Shown piece after piece: positions 62,976 through 64,000 of a stretch of 64,000 nt of DNA (positions are counted from its first letter, which is position 1; each line of letters starts with the position of its first letter). Below the pieces are notes generated by a model. That model ran no database searches. It was not told the DNA's origin and saw nothing but the letters and a program-made list of their open reading frames with translations. This DNA comes from Lamellibrachia satsuma. Taxonomy: Eukaryota > Annelida > Polychaeta > Sabellida > Siboglinidae. The stretch lies in the NCBI GenBank assembly GCA_033239005.1, contig BSQZ01000025.1, positions 8,603,501 through 8,667,500 of the forward strand, given 5' to 3'. The translations under genes and the position numbers were made by a program.

Positions 62976-63212
62976 CTACAAACAGAGGAGAGACAGTCAT
63001 CTATGTCTACCTCACAATGGAGACTTATATAACCTACAAACAGGGAAGAGACATTCATCTATATCTACCACACAATGGAGGCTTTCATAACTTACAAACA
63101 GTGGAAAGACATTAATTTGTGTCTATCTCACAAAAGGGGCCTTCATAACGTACAAACAGAGGAGATATTCATCTGTGTCTACCTCACAATGGGAGCCTTC
63201 ATAACCTACAAA
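62976..63212 (-). repeat. 58-bp array copying the acceptor junction of exon 1, about 4 copies
   Basis: The minus-strand unit holds TCTGTTTGTAG and then about 45 bases of the start of exon 1 (CATTGTGAGGTAGACAT and ATGA.TGTCTCTCC), diverged by about 10-15%. The hAT element begins exactly where the fifth copy would read on. Confidence 0.9.
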
Positions 63213-64000
63213 CAGGGTTGGCATGTAACGAAGTAAAAGTACATGTGAGTCGTTATTTCAAGTAATTGGCATGTAACGAAGTAAAAGTACATGTGAGTAG
63301 TTATTTCAAGTAATTGGCATGTAACGAAGTAGAATTTTGACTAAATACTTTTACTTGTAACGAAGTAGTTTTATTTAAAATATCGTTATTTTTATTTACT
63401 TCGCAATATATTTTCTTGTAATGAACTTTAGTTTTTTTAAGTAACGCGACTTTTTACTCTGTTACTTTTATTTACTTCGCACTATATTTTCAATAAAATT
63501 TTTGCCGAAACCGCTGCTGCCGTGTTTGTCCATTTTACTATGGGCAGTGCTAGGTGGGTTCACACACACACCACCACCGCCGCCGCCACCACCACCACCA
63601 CCACCAGCACCACCACCACCACCTGTTCCACTGGGGTATGGGAGGAACTAGATTGTACAAGAAGATATGTATAGGCAGGTGTGATTGTATCTGAGAAGGT
63701 AGAGGGTCAGTCCAGTACTAGTAGTAGACTCTCAGGGAAAATGGTCAGAGGTAATACAACCTAGCACTGCCCATGGTAAAATTTGATGCCTAGCTGATGA
63801 AGCCATCTGGTTTGTGAACCCCCACCTTCTCATGTCTTCCCAGACATGTCTTATCAGCTCACACAAACATTGAAACAACACGCTTTAGCAGCTAGCTGTG
63901 TTGGTTACCTGGTACCAGCTGGGGCTAGAACTGATCAGAAGACAGACCAGTGCAACAGAGGAATGCTGTTGCTAATTGCAATTAAAAGTTACCTATCCAG
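63213..64000. mobile_element. hAT-like element, copy 2, running off the window edge
   Basis: It starts CAGGGTTGGC after cctacaaa. The left 300 bases match 36929-37125, with one terminal segment duplicated (catgtaacgaagtaaaagta twice). From about 63520 it carries the interior block found in reverse at 37680-38330. A (CAC)n/(CCG)n microsatellite lies at 63560-63622. Confidence 0.82.

Overview
This is animal genomic DNA, not bacterial. The host gene is spread over 23 small exons on the minus strand with consensus GT-AG junctions and compatible phases. The introns are full of minisatellites and transposable elements. The encoded protein is an extracellular mosaic: about ten EGF modules, a Ser/Thr-rich mucin-like linker of roughly 430 residues, then EGF and laminin-G (LamG) modules in alternation. 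That order, and conserved stretches such as the 'SDASF' start of the last LamG, point to an Eyes shut / spacemaker (EYS) orthologue. Both gene ends lie outside the window. The joined exons give about 5.4 kb of coding sequence, near 1,800 residues. The organism is probably an invertebrate deuterostome. My best guess is a cephalochordate (amphioxus), because many minisatellites here span exon-intron junctions, a habit I recall (from memory, unchecked) being reported for amphioxus genes. The species cannot be fixed from the sequence.

Layout, in order of transcription from high to low coordinates: 62975-47826, EGF exons 1-7; 47470-45942, one long exon with the end of EGF9, EGF10 and the Ser/Thr-rich linker; 44131-43922, Thr-rich spacer plus EGF; 43656-18357, LamG1 on four exons, including a 17.7 kb intron; 15993-15789, EGF; 15607-11684, LamG2; 11684-9118, two EGFs; 8491-1947, LamG3; 2109-928, two EGFs; 626-354, start of LamG4.

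The most striking property is the relation of repeats to splice sites. At ten junctions or so, the tandem repeat unit is a copy of the junction itself (exon edge plus splice signal): donor side of exons 1, 3, 13, 18 and 22, acceptor side of exons 1, 3, 4, 10 and 17. The intron between exons 3 and 4 carries both, about 29 copies of its 5' splice site at one end and about 4.6 kb of copies of its 3' splice site at the other. A degenerate copy of the start of exon 16 also lies in the next intron.

Transposable elements can be dated against the arrays because several interrupt them. They include a nearly complete CR1-like LINE with a GDSL-type ORF1, a decayed second LINE, 3'-end LINE fragments, a TTAA-flanked piggyBac-like element, a TA-flanked mariner-like element, a hAT-like element with a perfect 8-bp target duplication and a second hAT end, two pogo/Tigger-like elements in opposite orientation, and two tRNA-derived SINE-like sequences. 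I see no convincing second host gene. The long open frames in minisatellites, several over 400 codons, are artefacts of repeats that lack stops.
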